From an uncultured Eubacterium sp. (GTDB lineage: Bacteria; Bacillota; Clostridia; Lachnospirales; Lachnospiraceae): a stretch of DNA of 64,000 bases. Positions 16,110 to 26,036 of the stretch are shown piece by piece. The notes beneath the pieces are model-generated. The model had not been told where the DNA came from, did not search any database, and saw only the letters and a list, made by a program, of their open reading frames with translations. The number at the start of each line of letters is the position of its first letter. The stretch's first letter is position 1. A program made the position numbers and the translations under genes. Where the stretch lies: the NCBI GenBank assembly GCA_910583555.1, contig CAJTXO010000003.1, positions 133,058 to 197,057 of the forward strand. Direction: 5' to 3'.

Positions 16110-17459
16110 ATGAAGTATTTTGGTACAGATGGCTTTCGCGGGGAAGCAAATGTTACGCTGACGGCGGATCATGCGTTTAAGATCGGGCGTTTTTTGGGCC
16201 ATTATTTTCAGGACGGAAAACATCGGGTGAGAGTGCTCGTCGGGAAGGACACCAGGCTTTCCGGTTACATGTATGAGACGGCACTGGCGGCAGGACTCAC
16301 GGCCAGCGGCGCGGATGTGTATGAGATCCATGTAACGACGACGCCGAGTATTTCCTATCTGATCCGGAAGGAGAACTTTGATTTTGGCATCATGATCACG
16401 GCGAGCCACAATCCGTATACTGACAATGGCATAAAAGTCATAAACGGACAGGGGCACAAGCTGGAGGAAGAGATCGAGGAGCAGATCGAGGACTATATAG
16501 ATGGGCGGATTGCAGAACTTCCCTATGCAACCGGAGAACATTTGGGAAGATGTTACGACTACACCGAGGGAAAAGAGGTTTATCGCGATTACTTAGTAAA
16601 CCTGGTCAGGCATTCATTCGAGGGAAAAGTCATTGCCCTTGACGTATCGAATGGATCCGCGACGAGGATTGCGGGTGTGATCTTTGAGCGGCTGGGCGCT
16701 AAGGTACATATGATAAACGATAAGCCGGATGGCATGAACATCAACAGGCATTGTGGTTCGACGCATATTGACCGTCTCCAGGAGTTTGTCAGGGAGACGG
16801 GGGCGGACGCTGGTTTTGCTTATGACGGCGACGCCGACCGGTGTCTGGCCGTAGATGAACGCGGGGAAGTCGTGAGCGGGGATCATATTATGTATCTCTG
16901 TGGCATGTATTTGAAGGGGCAGGGAAAATTAAAGGATAATACGGTTGTTACGACCGTCATGTCAAATATGGGACTGTATAAGGCGTTCGACCGGGCAGGG
17001 ATCAAATACCGGCAGACCGACGTGGGTGATAAATACGTTTGTGCCGATATGATGGAGAACGGTTATGTGTTAGGCGGCGAGCAGTCCGGGCATATCATTT
17101 TCCGCGAACACGCGGTGACGGGAGACGGAGTCCTGACTTCCCTCATGATCATGGAGGCTATGCTGCATGAAAATAAGAAGTTGTCCGAACTGACAGAGGA
17201 TCTGACGATCTATCCGCAGTTGTTGGAAAATGTGAGGGTCAAAGACAAAGTGGCAGCCAGAGAAGATGAGGATGTGAAGGCCGCCGCAAAAGAAGTGGAA
17301 GACGCGCTGGGAGATGACGGAAGGCTGCTTTTGCGAGAGAGCGGAACCGAACCACTCATACGGATCATGGTAGAAGCAAAAACAGATGCCATTTGCCGGG
17401 AACAGGTGAGAAAGATCGCTGCTGTCTTGCGGGCAAAGGGACATGTAAAAGAAGCATGA
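16110..17459 (+). CDS. glmM: phosphoglucosamine mutase
   Basis: 449 aa, normal length. It converts glucosamine-6-P to glucosamine-1-P for UDP-GlcNAc and so for peptidoglycan. Motifs: YFGTDGFRGEAN at the N-terminus, phosphoserine Ser99 in MITASHNPYTDNG, the metal-binding loop FAYDGDADRC, the sugar-binding VLGGEQSGHI and the phosphate-binding LLLRESGTEPLIRIMVE. RBS AAAGGGGAT upstream. The last 98 bases of the gene are duplicated directly downstream (see the repeat at 17362). The first copy is the one in frame, so the protein is intact. Confidence 0.97.
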   Translation: MKYFGTDGFRGEANVTLTADHAFKIGRFLGHYFQDGKHRVRVLVGKDTRLSGYMYETALAAGLTASGADVYEIHVTTTPSISYLIRKENFDFGIMITASHNPYTDNGIKVINGQGHKLEEEIEEQIEDYIDGRIAELPYATGEHLGRCYDYTEGKEVYRDYLVNLVRHSFEGKVIALDVSNGSATRIAGVIFERLGAKVHMINDKPDGMNINRHCGSTHIDRLQEFVRETGADAGFAYDGDADRCLAVDERGEVVSGDHIMYLCGMYLKGQGKLKDNTVVTTVMSNMGLYKAFDRAGIKYRQTDVGDKYVCADMMENGYVLGGEQSGHIIFREHAVTGDGVLTSLMIMEAMLHENKKLSELTEDLTIYPQLLENVRVKDKVAAREDEDVKAAAKEVEDALGDDGRLLLRESGTEPLIRIMVEAKTDAICREQVRKIAAVLRAKGHVKEA

Positions 17460-17563
17460 CATGGATCATGGTAGAAGCAAAAACAGATGCCATTTGCCGG
17501 GAACAGGTGAGAAAGATCGCTGCTGTCTTGCGGGCAAAGGGACATGTAAAAGAGGCATGACAT
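17362..17563 (+). repeat. 101-bp tandem duplication of the glmM 3' end
   Basis: GGATCATGGTAGAAGC starts at both 17362 and 17463. The two 101-bp units (17362-17462 and 17463-17563) appear to differ at one base (AAGAAGC versus AAGAGGC) and both carry the glmM stop codon. The second copy encodes the same C-terminal peptide but lacks a start, so it is non-coding spacer before the GH8 gene. Confidence 0.9.
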
Positions 17564-17578
17564 GAAAGGATGAACGAG

Positions 17579-18721
17579 ATGAAAGGTGCTTATTACACAA
17601 AACAGTATCGAAACGTGTTTGCGGAGTGCGGGCACTCACAGGAAGAAATCGACGCAAAATTGAAAGATGCGTTCCACACGGTATTTTATGGAGCCGAAGG
17701 TGAGAAGTTTTACTTTGAGGCCGGAGACGACATGGGATATTTCGAGGATACGGGCAATTTTGACGCGAGAACGGAAGGTATGTCCTATGCCATGATGATG
17801 TGTGTGCAGATGGATATGAAAAACGAGTTTGACCGTGTATGGAAATGGGCGAGAACCTATATGTACATGGAAGATGGATACAACAAAGGATACTTTGCCT
17901 GGTCGTGCCAGACAAATGGAACGAAAAATGACAGGGGGCCGGCGCCGGACGGCGAGGAATTTTTTGCGATGGCGCTGTTTTTCGCGTCCCACCGCTGGGG
18001 AGATGGCGAAGGGATCTTTAATTATTCCCAGGAGGCGAAAAACATACTGAGCGCCTGTATCCACAACGGGGAAAAGGAACCTGGCGATCCGATCATGGAG
18101 CCGGAAAATTATCTGATCCGGTTTATCCCGAGCCGCAAGTTCAGTGACCCGTCGTACCACTGCCCACATTTTTATGAGCTGTTCGCGGAATGGGCCAACG
18201 AGGAGGACAGGGACTTTTGGAAAAAGGCGGCGCAGGCGAGCCGGGACTATCTGAAGAAGGCATGCCACCCGGAGACGGGGTTGGCGGCGGAATACGCTTA
18301 CTATGACGGGAAGCCGTATCCGGAAGAACAGGATGTGTTCGGCGGAAGGCATGACTGGTATTATAGTGATTCGTACCGCGTGATCGCGAACATCGGCCTC
18401 GACTATGAGTGGTTCGCGCCCGATGACTGGCACAAGGAGAATAATAATAAAGTACAGAAATTCTTCATGGAGACGCACCGGGACGAGGATTTCATGACGT
18501 ACGAGATCGACGGAACGGTTCTTGACCAGCCGGCGCTCCATCCGGTGGCGATCATTGCCACGAACGCGCAGGCATCTTTGGCCGCGGACGGCCCGTACGC
18601 GAAAGAGTGTGTGGAGCGTTTCTGGAATACGCCGCTGCGCACCGGTGAGAGAAGATATTACGACAACTGCCTGTATCTGTTCGCGCTTTTGGCATTGAGC
18701 GGAAATTACCGGATCTGGTAA
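17579..18721 (+). CDS. GH8 reducing-end xylose-releasing exo-oligoxylanase-like
   Basis: 380 aa; ATG 17579 (AAAGGA 8-9 bp upstream) preferred over ATG 17570, which has AAAGG directly against it. No signal peptide, so cytoplasmic, as for the Rex enzymes. Glycoside hydrolase family 8 features: ARTEGMSYAMMMCVQM (with the acid Glu), YFAWSCQ and PAPDGEEFFAMALFFASHRW, then RHDWYYSDSYR with further conserved Asp residues. Rex enzymes remove the reducing-end xylose from xylo-oligosaccharides imported by the cell. It stands alone between glmM and tig with no transporter or other xylan genes around it. The family is well supported; the exact specificity is inferred. Confidence 0.88.
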   Translation: MKGAYYTKQYRNVFAECGHSQEEIDAKLKDAFHTVFYGAEGEKFYFEAGDDMGYFEDTGNFDARTEGMSYAMMMCVQMDMKNEFDRVWKWARTYMYMEDGYNKGYFAWSCQTNGTKNDRGPAPDGEEFFAMALFFASHRWGDGEGIFNYSQEAKNILSACIHNGEKEPGDPIMEPENYLIRFIPSRKFSDPSYHCPHFYELFAEWANEEDRDFWKKAAQASRDYLKKACHPETGLAAEYAYYDGKPYPEEQDVFGGRHDWYYSDSYRVIANIGLDYEWFAPDDWHKENNNKVQKFFMETHRDEDFMTYEIDGTVLDQPALHPVAIIATNAQASLAADGPYAKECVERFWNTPLRTGERRYYDNCLYLFALLALSGNYRIW

Positions 18722-18805
18722 AGGTTGTGAAAACTCAGAGGAATTCGTTGTTTGAAACATAAAAAACAGGGAATGCTAAAAAAATATATGTTGGAGGATT
18801 AAAAA

Positions 18806-20122
18806 ATGAGTTACGAAGTAGAAAATTTGGAACACAGTATGGCAAAGATCACGATAGAGGTAAGTGCGGATGTTTTTGAAGCGGCCGTCGTAAAGGCTTA
18901 CAATAAGAACAAAAACCGCATCAGTCTTCCGGGATTCCGCAAAGGGAAAGCTCCGCGTAAGCTGATTGAAAAACAGTATGGCTCGAATATATTTTATGAG
19001 GACGCGGCAGAGATCGCCGTTCCTGAGGCGTACCGCGAGGCCGCGAAAGAATGCGGGCTTGATATCGTATCCAGACCGGAAATCGACATTGTGGAGATCG
19101 AGAGCGGCAAGCCGTTTATCTTTACGGCTACCGTTGCTGTGAAGCCGGAAGCAAAACTCGGCCAGTACAAAGGGATCGAGGTTGACAAGCAGGAAGTGAA
19201 AATACTGGCTGCTGATGTCAATGCGGAGATCGACCGCGTCCGTGAGCAGAATTCCCGTATTATGACGGTGGATGATCGGGAGATCGAGATGAATGACATT
19301 GCTGTGATCGATTATGAAGGATTTTTGGACGGCGTGCCGTTTGAGGGCGGAAAGGGAGAAGATTATTCCCTGACGATCGGAAGCCATACGTTCATTGATA
19401 CGTTTGAGGATCAGTTGATCGGAAAGAAACCGGGCGACGAAGTCGATGTGAATGTGACATTCCCGGAAGAGTACCATTCCGAGGAACTGAAAGGAAAACC
19501 GGTTACATTTAAGGTTGTCATCAAGGAAGTCAAAGTGAAGGAACTTCCAGAAGCCGATGATGAATTTGCCAGCGAGGTCTCCGAGTTTGAGACGATGAAG
19601 GAATATAAGGCGAGTGTGAAAAAGATGCTGACCGACCGGAGAAAGGCTCAGGTCAACGCAGAAAAGGAAAACCAGGCGCTCGAAAAAGTGATGGAACTGG
19701 CAGAAGTTGAGATGCCGGGACCGATGGTGGAAGAGCAGGTATCGCAGATGATCAACGAGTTTGCGTCACGTCTCGGACAGCAGGGACTCTCGATCGACCA
19801 GTATATGCAGATGACAGGTATGCAGCCGCAGATGCTGATGGATCAGATGCGGCCGGAAGCAGAGAAGCGCATCAAGTCCCGCCTCGTGTTAGAAGCAGTT
19901 GCCAAAGCGGAAAATATAACAGCGACAGAGGAAGACATAGACGAACAGTTGAAGAAGATGGCAGAAATGTATCACATGGATGTGGAAAAATTAAAGGAAA
20001 GTATGGGAGAAGAGGACAAAAAGCAGGTCGCTGAAGATGTTATGGTGGAGAAAGCGGCAGAGTTCCTCGTAAAAGAGTCCGTAGAAGTTGAAGCGGCCGC
20101 AGAAGAAAAAGAGGAAGAATAA
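18806..20122 (+). CDS. tig: trigger factor, ribosome-bound chaperone
   Basis: 438 aa. N-terminal ribosome-binding domain with the signature LPGFRKGKAPRKLIEKQYG (about 36-54), FKBP-like peptidyl-prolyl isomerase domain (about 160-245, VIDYEGFLDGVPFEGGKGED), then the helical C-terminal domain. It ends with an acidic tail rich in Glu and Ala, as is common. RBS TTGGAGGAT. First gene of tig-clpP-clpX-lon-engB, a protein quality-control cluster typical of Bacillota. Confidence 0.97.
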   Translation: MSYEVENLEHSMAKITIEVSADVFEAAVVKAYNKNKNRISLPGFRKGKAPRKLIEKQYGSNIFYEDAAEIAVPEAYREAAKECGLDIVSRPEIDIVEIESGKPFIFTATVAVKPEAKLGQYKGIEVDKQEVKILAADVNAEIDRVREQNSRIMTVDDREIEMNDIAVIDYEGFLDGVPFEGGKGEDYSLTIGSHTFIDTFEDQLIGKKPGDEVDVNVTFPEEYHSEELKGKPVTFKVVIKEVKVKELPEADDEFASEVSEFETMKEYKASVKKMLTDRRKAQVNAEKENQALEKVMELAEVEMPGPMVEEQVSQMINEFASRLGQQGLSIDQYMQMTGMQPQMLMDQMRPEAEKRIKSRLVLEAVAKAENITATEEDIDEQLKKMAEMYHMDVEKLKESMGEEDKKQVAEDVMVEKAAEFLVKESVEVEAAAEEKEEE

Positions 20123-20153
20123 GCATAGGCATAGCACAGAAAGGGAGGACATT

Positions 20154-20774
20154 ATGGCATTGATTCCTTACGTCATCGAGCAGACGAGCCGGGGCGGCGA
20201 GCGCTCGTATGACATTTATTCACGATTACTCCGGGACCGTATCATCTTCCTGGGGGATGAAGTAAACGATACGACGGCGAGCCTCGTCGTGGCGCAGATG
20301 CTGTTTTTGGAGTCCGAGGATCCGGGCAAAGACATCAATCTCTATATAAACAGTCCGGGCGGCTCCGTGACAGCGGGCATGGCGATCTACGATACGATGA
20401 ATTATGTAAAATGTGATATCTCCACGATCTGTATGGGTCTGGCGGCGAGTATGGGGGCGTTTCTGCTCTCGAGCGGCGCGAAGGGCAAACGGTTTGCCCT
20501 GCCAAATTCGGAGATCATGATCCACCAGCCGTCCGGCGGGGCAAAGGGACAGGCGACGGAGATCCAGATCGTGGCAGAAAATATACTGAAGACAAAGAAA
20601 AAGCTGAATGAAATTTTAGCGGCCAATACGGGTCAGAGTGTGGAACAGATCGCCGAAGATACCGAGAGGGATAATTTCATGTCGGCGCAGGAGGCACTCG
20701 AGTACGGTTTGGTCGATCAGATCATTGTAAATCATGATGAAACAAGAAGCGAGGCTGAAAATGACAAGAAATAA
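20154..20774 (+). CDS. clpP: ATP-dependent Clp protease proteolytic subunit
   Basis: Start ATG 20154 behind GGGAGGACATT; 206 aa. Catalytic triad visible: Ser99 in GLAASMGAFLL, His124 in EIMIHQPSGGAKGQ, and Asp in TERDNFMSAQEALEYGLVD. N-terminal axial loop IPYVIEQTSRGGERSYDIYS matches the family. It forms the barrel that degrades substrates unfolded by ClpX, encoded by the next gene, whose start overlaps the clpP stop by 14 bp. Confidence 0.98.
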   Translation: MALIPYVIEQTSRGGERSYDIYSRLLRDRIIFLGDEVNDTTASLVVAQMLFLESEDPGKDINLYINSPGGSVTAGMAIYDTMNYVKCDISTICMGLAASMGAFLLSSGAKGKRFALPNSEIMIHQPSGGAKGQATEIQIVAENILKTKKKLNEILAANTGQSVEQIAEDTERDNFMSAQEALEYGLVDQIIVNHDETRSEAENDKK

Positions 20775-22059
20775 TGACAACCAGAATCCGCCGTGCCGCT
20801 GTTCCTTCTGCGGAAGGACCGATAAGCAGGTACACAGGCTGATCGCGGGCCCGACGGGTGTCTATATATGTGATGAGTGTACGGAACTGTGCGAAGAGCT
20901 TCTGGCCGAGGAGTACCAGAAGATGTACGACGACGAGGATGGCGGGGATGTGGAAGAAGTCGAGATCAATCTTCTCAAACCGATGGAAATAAAAGCGTTT
21001 CTCGATGAGTACGTCATCGGGCAGGAAGAGGCGAAAAAGGCCCTCTCCGTCGCTGTGTACAACCACTATAAACGGGTGATCTCAGGGCGTGAGCTCGATG
21101 TGGAGATACAAAAAAGTAATATTTTGATGATCGGGCCGACTGGTTCCGGGAAGACGTATCTTGCCCAGACGCTCGCCAAAGTGCTGAATGTGCCATTTGC
21201 CATCGCCGACGCCACGACGCTGACAGAAGCCGGGTATGTCGGGGAGGATGTGGAAAATATCCTGCTCAAGATCATCCAGGCGGCGGATTATGACATCGCG
21301 CGCGCCGAACACGGGATCATTTACATTGACGAAATCGATAAGATCACAAAGAAATCGGAGAATGCTTCGATCACGAGAGATGTATCCGGGGAGGGCGTCC
21401 AGCAGGGACTGCTCAAGATCCTGGAGGGAACGGAAGCAAGTGTTCCGCCGCAAGGAGGGCGCAAGCACCCGCAGCAGGAATTCTTCCATATTGATACGAC
21501 GAATATATTATTCATATGCGGAGGGGCGTTTGACGGCCTCGATAAGATCATCAGCAGGCGTATTGACAAAAAATCGATCGGGTTCAATTCGGAAGTGTCA
21601 GATAAGGTGGACGCCAATATCGGAGAGCTGTTCCGTCAGGTGCTGCCGCAGGATCTCGTAAAATTCGGCATCATCCCGGAGCTCGTAGGACGTGTGCCGG
21701 TGACGGTAAGCCTCGATCTTCTGGACGAGGAAGCGCTGAAGGAGATTTTGGTCAAACCGCGTAACGCGATCACCAAACAGTACCAGAAACTGCTGGAACT
21801 CGACGGGATCCGCCTCACGTTTGATGAGGAAGCCGTCCGCGAGATCGCAAGGCAGTCGATCGCGAGAAAGACCGGAGCCAGAGGACTTCGCGCGATCATT
21901 GAAAATTGTATGATGGATTATATGTTTGAACTGCCGTCCAGAGAGGACGTGATCGAGTGCCGCATTACGAAAGAGGCCGTGGACAAAACGGGACAGCCGG
22001 AGCTGATCGGAGTAAACAATCAGGTCGTGCGGCTCGGGAAAAAAGAAGAGAGTGCCTGA
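20761..22059 (+). CDS. clpX: ClpX unfoldase, ATPase subunit of ClpXP
   Basis: ATG 20761 chosen because the zinc-binding domain begins directly after it; 432 aa. N-terminal C4 zinc finger (CRCSFCGRTDKQ ... YICDECTELC), Walker A GPTGSGKTYLAQTLA, Walker B IIYIDEIDKI, sensor-1 and arginine-finger region (FIPELVGRVPV-like IIPELVGRVPV), and the C-terminal RKTGARGLRAIIE. It unfolds tagged substrates and threads them into ClpP. Translationally coupled to clpP. Confidence 0.98.
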   Translation: MTRNNDNQNPPCRCSFCGRTDKQVHRLIAGPTGVYICDECTELCEELLAEEYQKMYDDEDGGDVEEVEINLLKPMEIKAFLDEYVIGQEEAKKALSVAVYNHYKRVISGRELDVEIQKSNILMIGPTGSGKTYLAQTLAKVLNVPFAIADATTLTEAGYVGEDVENILLKIIQAADYDIARAEHGIIYIDEIDKITKKSENASITRDVSGEGVQQGLLKILEGTEASVPPQGGRKHPQQEFFHIDTTNILFICGGAFDGLDKIISRRIDKKSIGFNSEVSDKVDANIGELFRQVLPQDLVKFGIIPELVGRVPVTVSLDLLDEEALKEILVKPRNAITKQYQKLLELDGIRLTFDEEAVREIARQSIARKTGARGLRAIIENCMMDYMFELPSREDVIECRITKEAVDKTGQPELIGVNNQVVRLGKKEESA

Positions 22060-22077
22060 AAAGAGAGGGAAGCAGTC

Positions 22078-24393
22078 ATGGATGAACAGATGAAGAATTT
22101 GCCAGTGATTGCCCTGAAGGGAATGGCAATTTTACCGGGAATGCTGGTTCATTTGGATGTGAAACGCGAGATAACGAAGCTCGCCATCGAGGAGGCGATG
22201 GAGAACGACAGCATGGTGTTTATTACGAGCCAGAAGGATGACAGGGTGGAACTTCCCATTTATTCTGACCTTCGCGCGATCGGTGTCGCCGCGAAGATCA
22301 GGCAGGTCATCAAGCTCGAAAACCATGTGGTGCGTATTTTAGTCTCTACGCTGGAGCGGGGGACGATGGCTGCCCTGATCCAGAATGAGCCATTTTTGAT
22401 GGGAGAGATCGTTCTCCGGAACCGGAATGATCATCCAGAACCGGAGGGAGAAATTGAAAAAGAGGCGATGTGCCGCGATATCAAGGATTTATACACGCAG
22501 TATCTCGAGTTGAATCCGGGTGTCGGGCGGAGCGCCTATGATAAGATCCAAAGGGAAACGAGCCTAGATACCCTGCTGGATCTTATTGCCATGCACACGC
22601 CGATGGATTTGGAAAAACGGCAGGACATCCTCGAATGTTTTCCGGCTTCTGAACGTTTTTTCCTCGTCTCGGAATATCTTTCGGAGGAACTCGATATACT
22701 TAGATTGAGGGCGGATTACCGGACGAAGGTAAAAACCGAGGTGGACAAAAACCAAAAGGAATATTTTCTCCGCGAGCAGATGAAAGTCATCAAGGATGAG
22801 CTCGGGGAGGGGCCTTCGGGTTATGAGGAGAAATACAGGGAACGGCTGGAGAGGCTCGTGTGTTCGGACGAAGTAAAGGAAAAGATCGAGGAGGAGATGA
22901 AGCGGTTGGAGGCGATGCCGGCGAGTTCGTCGGAAAGCGCGGTGTCCAGGGATTATATCGAAACGCTGCTCTCCCTCCCGTGGGATAAAATGGATGAGTC
23001 GCAGCTTGATCTGGCGAAGGCCGAGCGGATCCTGAATGAAGACCACTACGGACTCGATAAGGTGAAGGAGCGTATTTTGGAGTTTTTGGCCGTGCGCAGC
23101 CTGACCGGGAAAGGCGATGCGCCGATCGTCTGTCTCGTGGGGCCGCCAGGTACGGGAAAAACGTCGATCGCGCGGTCGGTCGCGCGGTCGCTGAATAAAG
23201 AGTATGTGCGCATCTGTCTCGGCGGCGTACGCGACGAGGCGGAGATCCGCGGGCACCGGAGAACGTATATTGGAGCGATGCCGGGGCGGATCATCGACGG
23301 ACTGAAAAAGGCCGGCGTGAAAAACCCGCTCATGCTTTTGGATGAGATTGACAAAGTGAGCAGTGATTACAAGGGAGATACGGCTTCGGCATTATTAGAA
23401 GTGCTCGATCCAGAACAAAATAAAAACTTTGCGGATCACTATGTGGATCTGCCGGTGGATCTTTCCGAGGTCCTGTTCCTCTGTACGGCCAATACGGTCG
23501 ATACGCTTCCGCGGCCGCTCTTAGACCGCATGGAATTGATCGAAATTGCCGGATATACTGAAAATGAGAAATTTCATATCGGGAAGCAGTACCTGATCCC
23601 GAAACAGATGGAGAAAAACGGTCTGAAAAAGGCACAGCTCTCCATCAATGACAAGGCGTTGACGGACATCATCCACTATTATACGAGGGAAGCTGGCGTG
23701 CGCGAACTGGAGCGCCAGATCGGGAAGATCTGCCGCAAGACGGCGAGGAAGGTCGTAGAAAATGAAGAGAGTAAAGTGCGGGTTTCCGGAAAGAACCTGA
23801 AACAGTACCTCGGGAAGCGGAAGTATTTGGGCAAAAAGGCGGAGAAGGCAGATGAAGTCGGCATTGTCCGGGGACTGGCGTGGACGCAGGTGGGCGGCGA
23901 TACGCTGGAGATCGAGGTCAATATCATGCCGGGCGAGGGAAAACTGATCCTGACCGGACAGCTCGGCGACGTCATGCAGGAGTCGGCGCGGATCGCCCTC
24001 AGCTATGTGCGTTCGGTTTCCAAAAAAGGAAATGACTATTTCAAAGAACATGATATCCATGTCCATGTGCCCGAAGGCGCGGTGCCGAAAGACGGGCCGT
24101 CTGCTGGTATCACGATGTCAACGGCGATCTTTTCGGCGGTCGAAAAACGGAAGGTAAACGTGAAGGTGGCGATGACGGGCGAAGTCACGCTGCGGGGCCG
24201 CGTACTGCCGATCGGCGGGTTGAAGGAAAAGCTTTTGGCGGCGAGGCTGGCCGGTGTGGAGAAGGTGGTCGTGCCGGCCGAAAATGAGCCGGATGTGGAA
24301 GAACTTGAAGATGAGATCACAGAAGGCATGGAGGTCGTATTTGCCAAGGATATGAAACAGGTTTTGAAGGAAGCGCTGGCGCAACGAAGTTGA
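22078..24393 (+). CDS. lon: ATP-dependent protease Lon
   Basis: 771 aa, LonA type. N-terminal substrate-binding LON domain (about 1-190), AAA+ domain with Walker A GPPGTGKTSIARSVARSL and Walker B NPLMLLDEIDKV, and the C-terminal Ser-Lys protease domain with catalytic Ser in KDGPSAGITMSTAI and Lys in GLKEKLLAA. RBS AGAGGGAAGCAG. It lies 18 bp after clpX in the same direction; engB follows 15 bp later, so the five genes are probably one operon. Confidence 0.98.
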   Translation: MDEQMKNLPVIALKGMAILPGMLVHLDVKREITKLAIEEAMENDSMVFITSQKDDRVELPIYSDLRAIGVAAKIRQVIKLENHVVRILVSTLERGTMAALIQNEPFLMGEIVLRNRNDHPEPEGEIEKEAMCRDIKDLYTQYLELNPGVGRSAYDKIQRETSLDTLLDLIAMHTPMDLEKRQDILECFPASERFFLVSEYLSEELDILRLRADYRTKVKTEVDKNQKEYFLREQMKVIKDELGEGPSGYEEKYRERLERLVCSDEVKEKIEEEMKRLEAMPASSSESAVSRDYIETLLSLPWDKMDESQLDLAKAERILNEDHYGLDKVKERILEFLAVRSLTGKGDAPIVCLVGPPGTGKTSIARSVARSLNKEYVRICLGGVRDEAEIRGHRRTYIGAMPGRIIDGLKKAGVKNPLMLLDEIDKVSSDYKGDTASALLEVLDPEQNKNFADHYVDLPVDLSEVLFLCTANTVDTLPRPLLDRMELIEIAGYTENEKFHIGKQYLIPKQMEKNGLKKAQLSINDKALTDIIHYYTREAGVRELERQIGKICRKTARKVVENEESKVRVSGKNLKQYLGKRKYLGKKAEKADEVGIVRGLAWTQVGGDTLEIEVNIMPGEGKLILTGQLGDVMQESARIALSYVRSVSKKGNDYFKEHDIHVHVPEGAVPKDGPSAGITMSTAIFSAVEKRKVNVKVAMTGEVTLRGRVLPIGGLKEKLLAARLAGVEKVVVPAENEPDVEELEDEITEGMEVVFAKDMKQVLKEALAQRS

Positions 24394-24408
24394 AGAAACG
24401 AGGATAAG

Positions 24409-25005
24409 ATGGTTATTCATTCACTGGAACTGGAAACCGTCTGCGGCATCACGAGCAGGCTGCCGCAGAATGATAAGATCGAGATGGCTTTTTGGGGGCG
24501 GTCGAATGTGGGAAAATCCTCTTTGATCAATTCCCTGATGAACCGGAAAAGCTTTGCCCGGATCTCTTCCCAGCCGGGCAAAACGCAGACGATCAATTAT
24601 TATAACGTCAATGACGTGTTTTATATGGTGGATCTGCCCGGGTACGGGTATGCGAAAGTGTCGAAGGAGACCGCGGCGAAGTGGATGAAGATGATCGAGA
24701 AATATCTGAGGACATCGCAGGCGCTCCGCGTCGTATTTCTGCTGATCGATATCCGGCATGAGCCATCGGAAAAAGATGTAGATATGTACCGCATGCTTTT
24801 GGAGCAGGGATTTAACCCTCTCATTATCGCGACAAAGGCGGATAAGATCAGTAAAAATGCCAGAGCGAAACATATTTCCCGGATCGAAAAAAAGCTTCAG
24901 CTTCTGGAGGGAACTCCGGTCGTGCCGTTTTCGGCGGTGAGTAAAGAGGGGAAGGATGAGATCTGGGAGTATATTGATTATTTTATCAGGGAAATTCCGT
25001 TATAA
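24409..25005 (+). CDS. engB: ribosome biogenesis GTPase EngB/YsxC
   Basis: 198 aa, normal length. G1 P-loop WGRSNVGKSSLINSLM, G2 region with SQPGKTQTINYY, G3 VDLPGYGYAKVS, G4 IATKADKIS (T/NKxD) and G5 FSAVSKEG are all present. It acts in maturation of the large ribosomal subunit. The lon-engB pairing is standard in Bacillota. Confidence 0.97.
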   Translation: MVIHSLELETVCGITSRLPQNDKIEMAFWGRSNVGKSSLINSLMNRKSFARISSQPGKTQTINYYNVNDVFYMVDLPGYGYAKVSKETAAKWMKMIEKYLRTSQALRVVFLLIDIRHEPSEKDVDMYRMLLEQGFNPLIIATKADKISKNARAKHISRIEKKLQLLEGTPVVPFSAVSKEGKDEIWEYIDYFIREIPL

Positions 25006-25098
25006 GATGGCTTGCTGTTTGTTTCAGAGCGAGAGCAGACAGTGAATGGTGATCGCCTTTTCGTGACAAGTCGCTCAGAAATGGGGTTGAGTGTAATT

Positions 25099-26022
25099 AT
25101 GGATCAGGAGACAAAGAACACGATCGAACGCGCGGTGGAAGAGATTTCGGAAAATTATATGAACGAACCTCTTTTTTCTACGAAGGCGGGAAAAAATATG
25201 CCGGAGAGGAAGATCATCATTGATGCACTGAGAGAATTGCGGCTCGTTATGTTTCCGGGATATTTTGGCGAGCAGGACGCGACGAGGGGCCTGCCCAGAT
25301 ATTTTGTGGGGAGCCGGTTTCTGTCGATTTATAACATGCTCTGTGAGCAGATCGCGGACGCGTTCGCCTATCAGGAGGAAGAGGGCGACCTGCGGGCCCA
25401 GTCGCTCGAGGGAATGCCGGATGAGAGGAACTGCAAAAAGGCGGAGTACATATGCAGCGGTTTTCTTGAACAGCTTCCCCGCATCCAAAAACTTTTATTG
25501 AAGGATGTGCAGGCCGGATTTGACGGCGACCCGGCGGCAAAGAGTAAGGAGGAGATCATTTTCTCGTATCCGGGCCTGTTCGCCATATTTGTCTACCGGA
25601 TCGCGCACGAATTTTACATACGGAATGTGCCGTTTATTCCGAGGATCATGACCGAGTACGCTCATGCGAAAACGGGGATTGATATTAACTCCGGCGCGGT
25701 CATCGGGGAGAGTTTTTTTATCGACCACGGCACGGGTATCGTCATCGGTGAGACGACGGTGATCGGTGACAATGTCAAGCTGTATCAGGGCGTGACGCTC
25801 GGCGGTCTGTCCACACGGGGCGGCCAGAAACTCTCAGGCGTAAAACGGCATCCGACGATCGAGGACAACGTGACGATCTATGCGGGCGCGACGATCCTCG
25901 GTGGGCAGACAGTCATCGGGAAAAATTCGGTTATCGGCGGAAATACATTTATTACCGAATCGGTGCCGGAAAATTCGCGGATCAGTATCAAGCCGCCCGA
26001 ACTGGATATACGGCTCCGGTAA
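25099..26022 (+). CDS. cysE: serine O-acetyltransferase, long-N-terminus type
   Basis: 307 aa from ATG 25099 (the frame is open from 25012; the start is uncertain because no strong ribosome site is seen). The C-terminal left-handed beta-helix shows hexapeptide repeats and the serine acetyltransferase block IDHGTGIVIGETTVIGD, then LYQGVTLGGLS, KRHPTIEDNVTIYAGATILG and GGNTFITESVPENSR. The helical N-terminal domain (about 150 aa) is longer than in E. coli CysE and typical of clostridial EpsC-type enzymes. It makes O-acetylserine, the precursor of cysteine. No cysteine synthase is adjacent. Confidence 0.92.
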   Translation: MDQETKNTIERAVEEISENYMNEPLFSTKAGKNMPERKIIIDALRELRLVMFPGYFGEQDATRGLPRYFVGSRFLSIYNMLCEQIADAFAYQEEEGDLRAQSLEGMPDERNCKKAEYICSGFLEQLPRIQKLLLKDVQAGFDGDPAAKSKEEIIFSYPGLFAIFVYRIAHEFYIRNVPFIPRIMTEYAHAKTGIDINSGAVIGESFFIDHGTGIVIGETTVIGDNVKLYQGVTLGGLSTRGGQKLSGVKRHPTIEDNVTIYAGATILGGQTVIGKNSVIGGNTFITESVPENSRISIKPPELDIRLR

Positions 26023-26036
26023 AACGGCGCACTTTT

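Noticed and set aside
17463..17563. Second glmM-like gene
   Set aside because: Only a duplicated 3' end with no start or catalytic part.
17636..18760. 374-aa open frame antisense to the GH8 gene
   Set aside because: Shadow of the GH8 reading frame, rich in Arg/Val/Leu and with no motif or ribosome site.
22564..23256. Long antisense frames inside lon
   Set aside because: Shadow frames; no ribosome site, and lon is intact.
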